DNA from: Candidatus Nanoarchaeia archaeon
Lineage (GTDB): Archaea > Nanobdellota > Nanobdellia > Woesearchaeales > CG1-02-33-12
Direction of reading: 5' to 3'
DNA: 24,732 nucleotides
NCBI GenBank assembly: GCA_028711925.1
Contig: JAQTRH010000002.1
Span: 1-24,732 of the forward strand
The notes under the pieces were generated by a model. That model searched no databases, had not been told where the DNA came from, and worked only from the letters and a program-made list of their open reading frames with translations. How positions within the stretch are numbered: position 1 is the stretch's first letter; every line of letters begins with the position of its first letter. The translations under genes and the position numbers were made by a program. Of this stretch, positions 22,601 to 24,732 are shown one piece after another.

Positions 22601-24732
22601 AGAGGTATCAGCAAAAAAGATGTCATCACCATCTTCTTTTGCACTATCCCTTAAATCTGTATCAGTTATTTTAATCAAGACAGGAAAATTAATTTGGTTT
22701 CCATCCACTTTTGTATGGTCTATTGTTATATCTTTTCTTAGATTCCAATTAGAATTATACCAGGAGGGGTCTAAGCTGACATTTATAACCCCGCAAGACC
22801 CAACTAAACAAGAAACATTTAATGTTACATTAAAAAATTCATTTAGATTTATTTGTATATCACCTGTAGGGTAAACAGTTTCAATCCCAACACTTTCTGT
22901 TACTATTGTCAAATCACTTGAATTCAAGGCAGTTCCATCAGTATTGGCATCATTAGGTGTTACCTCGCATCTCCACACATCATCAGCATCAGTTTCATCT
23001 GAAACAATTGTCCTGTTATCAGTATGGCTTGCATTGCTGTCAATATATTTCTGCCATATCTGGTCTGCTGATAAAGAATAATTATAGAATTTAAATTCAT
23101 CAATTGTTCCATTGAAAGTATAATCATTGCTCTCGAGAACACGACCTATGTGTAATTCTTGAGAACTGGTTGCAGCGATTACCCCATCTGGTTGCACACT
23201 GTCCCCCCTAACCCCATTCATATATGCTGTCAAATTTGTTCCGTCAAATGTGCAGGCAAAATGATTCCATTCATTAAGGGTATAATTAGAATCACTGCCG
23301 AACGCTCTTGGATACACCCAATCCGAATCGTTCCCAATAACACAATGAAATTTGCCATTATTCTCTCTGTTAACATCCATCTCAAACACATGATATTTAC
23401 TTATAACTGTCCTTATCTGCTCCATATCCCCTGGTTTTACCCATACCGAAAAAGTGAAATTTTGTAAGTCTAACCCTGTTCCTAAATCAATACAATCATC
23501 CGCATCATCAAACTCATAGGCGCCTCCAATTTTTCCTTGAGATGTCCATGCAATATCCCCTTCTGCAGTTCCATTATTTCCATAACCGCTATAATCCTTT
23601 ACTATTGTAGAACTGTCTGTATCAAAGGGCATGTTAACCACTGTTATTGGCTCTCCGTCTTTATACCAGTTGTAGATTGCAGTTGTATTGTCACCATCTG
23701 CATCAGACAAATCCTGAACATAGCATGTTATGTTTTCATTTATTGAATTAGTTCCACTGCTCGAACTTATCAAAGGCGTTGTATGGGTTGGGACAGCATT
23801 GCTTAGTACAGTTAAATCAGATGAATTCAAAGCAGTTCCATCATCAGTAGCATCATTAGGAGTAACCTCGCAAGTCCATACATCACCAACATCAGTTTCA
23901 TCTGAAACAATAGTTCTGTTGTCAGTATGGCTTGCATTGCCTTCAACATACTCTTGCCATATTTGGTTTGGTGATAGAGTGTAATTGTAGATTTTTACTT
24001 CGTCTATAGAGCCGTTGAAATGATAATTATTAACCCCTCCTATAAACAAATCTCCGTCATAGTCTTTAAGACCAATATACCAATCATCGTCAATATAATT
24101 ACCATCTAAATACAATCTGCCCTTGGTTCCATCCAGGGTAACAACAGCATGATGCCACATACTATCATTATATGGAGTGGGATCAGTCCAAAGAAAAAGA
24201 TTGTCTGCTGACCCTGCATGGGTTATACCAATGCCACTATTAGTATATGAGAAATGCCAACCATGTGAACCATTATAATGTCTTAAAAACATACCTATAT
24301 TTTCTCCTGCTAGGGATAGACCTACTTTAAACCAAACTGAAACTGTTACATTTTTACCAGCAAAGTCAAATAAACTGCTGTCTGCAACTTCAATATAATC
24401 ATTCAATCCATCAAAATCATAAGCCCCGCCAACCTTTCCTGAAGAAGTCCATGTTGGTGTTTTTGATGGGTCTCCTGCTCCGCCAGTTCCATCATTGCCA
24501 TAACCAGAGTAATCTTTTATTGAATTGGAAACACTTGCGTTTGTTACATTTATGTCAAAGGGCATGTTAAGCACAGCAATCGGCTCTCCGTCCTTATACC
24601 AGTTGTATATTGCAGTTGTATTGTCACCATCTGCATCAGACAAATCCTGAACATAGCATGTTATGTTTTCATTTATTGAATTAGTTCCACTGCTCGAACT
24701 TATCAAAGGCGTTGTATGGGTTGTGACAGCAT
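19616..24732 (-). CDS. Giant LamG/DUF2341 multidomain surface protein (N-terminus cut by window edge)
   Basis: More than 1,700 codons, open to the right edge, so the start lies outside. An apparent start at 24706 is an internal TTG within a repeat. The architecture in order is: unit 1 (24732-23790) and unit 2 (23790-about 22900), each an Ig-like segment with NENITCYVQDL..NTTAIYNWYKDGEPI plus a LamG (concanavalin-like) domain ending FNG.IDE.K.YNY; a DUF2341 domain (from WYNSNWNLRKDITI) with a following LamG (about 22780-21800); a bridging beta domain (about 21780-21560); unit 3 (about 21545-19975), whose LamG is split by a second LamG; and a C-terminal tail of three FIIQNSTG...G.L.L.G motifs (19970-19619). 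LamG domains bind glycans or calcium, so a cell-surface adhesin is expected. Sequons are abundant. It heads the run of surface genes in this window. Confidence 0.9.
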   Translation of the reverse strand, partial: AVTTHTTPLISSSSGTNSINENITCYVQDLSDADGDNTTAIYNWYKDGEPIAVLNMPFDINVTNASVSNSIKDYSGYGNDGTGGAGDPSKTPTWTSSGKVGGAYDFDGLNDYIEVADSSLFDFAGKNVTVSVWFKVGLSLAGENIGMFLRHYNGSHGWHFSYTNSGIGITHAGSADNLFLWTDPTPYNDSMWHHAVVTLDGTKGRLYLDGNYIDDDWYIGLKDYDGDLFIGGVNNYHFNGSIDEVKIYNYTLSPNQIWQEYVEGNASHTDNRTIVSDETDVGDVWTCEVTPNDATDDGTALNSSDLTVLSNAVPTHTTPLISSSSGTNSINENITCYVQDLSDADGDNTTAIYNWYKDGEPITVVNMPFDTDSSTIVKDYSGYGNNGTAEGDIAWTSQGKIGGAYEFDDADDCIDLGTGLDLQNFTFSVWVKPGDMEQIRTVISKYHVFEMDVNRENNGKFHCVIGNDSDWVYPRAFGSDSNYTLNEWNHFACTFDGTNLTAYMNGVRGDSVQPDGVIAATSSQELHIGRVLESNDYTFNGTIDEFKFYNYSLSADQIWQKYIDSNASHTDNRTIVSDETDADDVWRCEVTPNDANTDGTALNSSDLTIVTESVGIETVYPTGDIQINLNEFFNVTLNVSCLVGSCGVINVSLDPSWYNSNWNLRKDITIDHTKVDGNQINFPVLIKITDTDLRDSAKEDGDDIFFADTSGTKLNHEIESFNKTTGSLTAWVKIPSLSGDTNTTIQMYYNNSEAANQENASGVWNEDYVGVWHFSEGSGTNVSDSTDNENHGDFAGSPAWVSEGVYFNDVDWVSISSPTFPAIGNGNYTVLIRVNREDDSFHGLFSFITDNDYDPSWGISSYEPNIGKMYIYDYGDAWQGHSDDIVPLGEDATIAWVRSSTGANGVTNYINGGASGTIEHDDGILAPTTVAIANDNDGGSGSLTGTIYELHFLNASRSAGWIKTAHENQNSPSTFAYVGSEERAKGGLINTTTGAVPFYTNASTNPLSTSSLIAGQSELVTFWVNATGEEGIYEFFAYANLTSDLNVSDTTSYWYVTITGTPTHTMPLLNSTYGTNTTNENITCYVQDLYDPNDDNTTAIYNWYKDGEPIAVLNMPFDTNLANASVSNSIKDYSGYGNNGTGGAGDPSKTPTWTSEGKVGGAYEFDGVDDYVNTSGINFSSSQDFTLEAWINPSSATTGAIISNENTNEDGYNLIFTEDQTIAFVVGGTVTGNLILNLDAANDNSYPESGSIWYDLTTNNYDARGDPNAEGAGYDDTYFPVYQSNDGGRFYFDGGDGLTINSDMGAHTTLTYDTFLYKSGTGSTIYICDARNGAGTWFLTNYDSHNIAWNGLQADNPTTYQTDSYWWDQWLHLVATSNSSGSQLFLNSSKIEAPYLKLSNSVDEDLGANFRIGNRFTSSGRWVGYFAVFKIYDKVLSQNEINQNFQSIAYRVGPNDATTTDTVSLSTYTHVIAKKEGATCSIYLNGGLSKSFTCSVSQDLNGNLQIGHRASGVREYFNGFIDEVKIYNYSLSADQIWQNFVDGNASHTDNRTIVSNETSSGDVWTCEVTPNDAYQDGTALNSSDLMITTPGAYKFYVKDSTGNNIAYFDDAGYVVISGTLQQSSSTAPSGNDDFIIQNSTGDWQAWVDGSTGNMYLRGTMLDWQAITPPADSFIIQNSTGNNMSYIDSSGNLRLSGGFTSGGNP
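20374..21037 (-). other. LamG domain nested inside another LamG domain
   Basis: Within unit 3 of the giant protein, the host LamG reads ...IAFVVGGTV and resumes GPNDATTTDTVSLSTYTHV before its usual end FNGFIDEVKIYNYSLS. Between them lie about 221 residues forming a complete LamG-like domain of the type NLILNLDAANDNSYPESGSI ... FYFDGGDGLTI ... FAVFKIYDKVLSQNEI, a style common in phage structural proteins. Reading frame and both halves are intact, so it is a domain insertion. Confidence 0.7.
23676..23790 (-). repeat. 115-bp perfect direct repeat, copy 1
   Basis: Identical base for base to 24609-24723, at a distance of 933 bases (311 codons), which is the length of one Ig-LamG unit. It encodes the stretch ISSSSGTNSINENITCYVQD and neighbouring residues, showing recent duplication or gene conversion between units 1 and 2. 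Confidence 0.95.
24609..24723 (-). repeat. 115-bp perfect direct repeat, copy 2
   Basis: Second copy of the 115-bp repeat of 23676-23790, near the right edge. More copies may exist beyond the window, since the gene continues. Confidence 0.95.

Noticed and set aside
19616..24732. CRISPR array in the repeated right-hand region
   Set aside because: The repeats are coding, unevenly spaced (933 bp) and 115 bp long; there are no short spacers or cas genes.
15716..24732. Prophage or provirus
   Set aside because: Tail-fibre-like repeats and a viral-type LamG are present, but there is no capsid, portal, terminase or integrase, and the genes carry signal peptides.
24706..24732. TTG at 24706 as the start of the giant surface gene
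   Set aside because: The same residue lies inside the repeat unit further down, and the frame stays open to the window edge with matching repeat sequence (THTTPL), so the start is outside.

Overview
The window is AT-rich and reads as archaeal. The evidence is a tRNA gene whose intron ends fold into a bulge-helix-bulge-like structure, a class III (archaeal type IV pilin-like) signal peptide, a dolichol-phosphate-mannosyltransferase-like GT2 enzyme, TATA boxes placed for leaderless transcripts, and sequon-rich LamG/DUF2341 surface proteins. The short overlapping genes and the style of the surface proteins suggest a DPANN-type lineage (Woesearchaeota/Pacearchaeota-like). That placement is inference, not shown by a marker gene.

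Layout. (1) 1-1862, minus: a secreted transglutaminase-like protein, cut by the left edge. (2) 1919-2113, minus: tRNA-Ser(GCT) with a structured 110-nt intron in the T-loop. (3) 2317-4953, plus: an 878-aa, cysteine-rich cell-surface protein with a pilin-type signal peptide and MopE-like repeats. (4) 4970-12143, minus: a compact, mostly overlapping run of 13 genes for metal or Fe-S cargo handling. In transcription order these are a DUF134 regulator fused to a DUF5320-like zinc ribbon; a DUF5320 protein; an Mrp/NBP35 ATPase without its CxxC; a two-gene COG0701 permease; a NifX-like protein; a 59-aa membrane protein; a CDF transporter fused to a NifX domain; another NifX-like protein; a MinD/ferredoxin ATPase; a family 4 uracil-DNA glycosylase lacking two Fe-S ligands; a 65-aa four-cysteine protein; and a second MinD/ferredoxin ATPase. 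A perfect 20-bp palindrome sits between the TATA box and the start of the regulator. (5) 12254-24732, minus: a surface-protein run. It holds a giant LamG/DUF2341 protein (cut by the right edge), a LamG remnant, a tail-fibre-like repeat protein, two membrane-anchored surface proteins and a GT2 glycosyltransferase. (6) 19018-19577, plus: a RelBE-like toxin-antitoxin pair inserted against the surface run, next to the LamG remnant.

How it may work together. Region 4 has the parts of the anaerobe-type 'orange protein'/NifX-MinD-Mrp systems: NifX-fold metal or cluster binders, paired Fd-containing MinD ATPases, an Mrp scaffold-like ATPase, a metal transporter and a permease. It sits under a dedicated DUF134 regulator that probably represses itself. 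It is the best candidate for a poorly described system here. Region 5 looks like a cell-envelope or adhesion module, with a glycosyltransferase that could supply lipid-linked sugar for the many N-glycosylation sequons.
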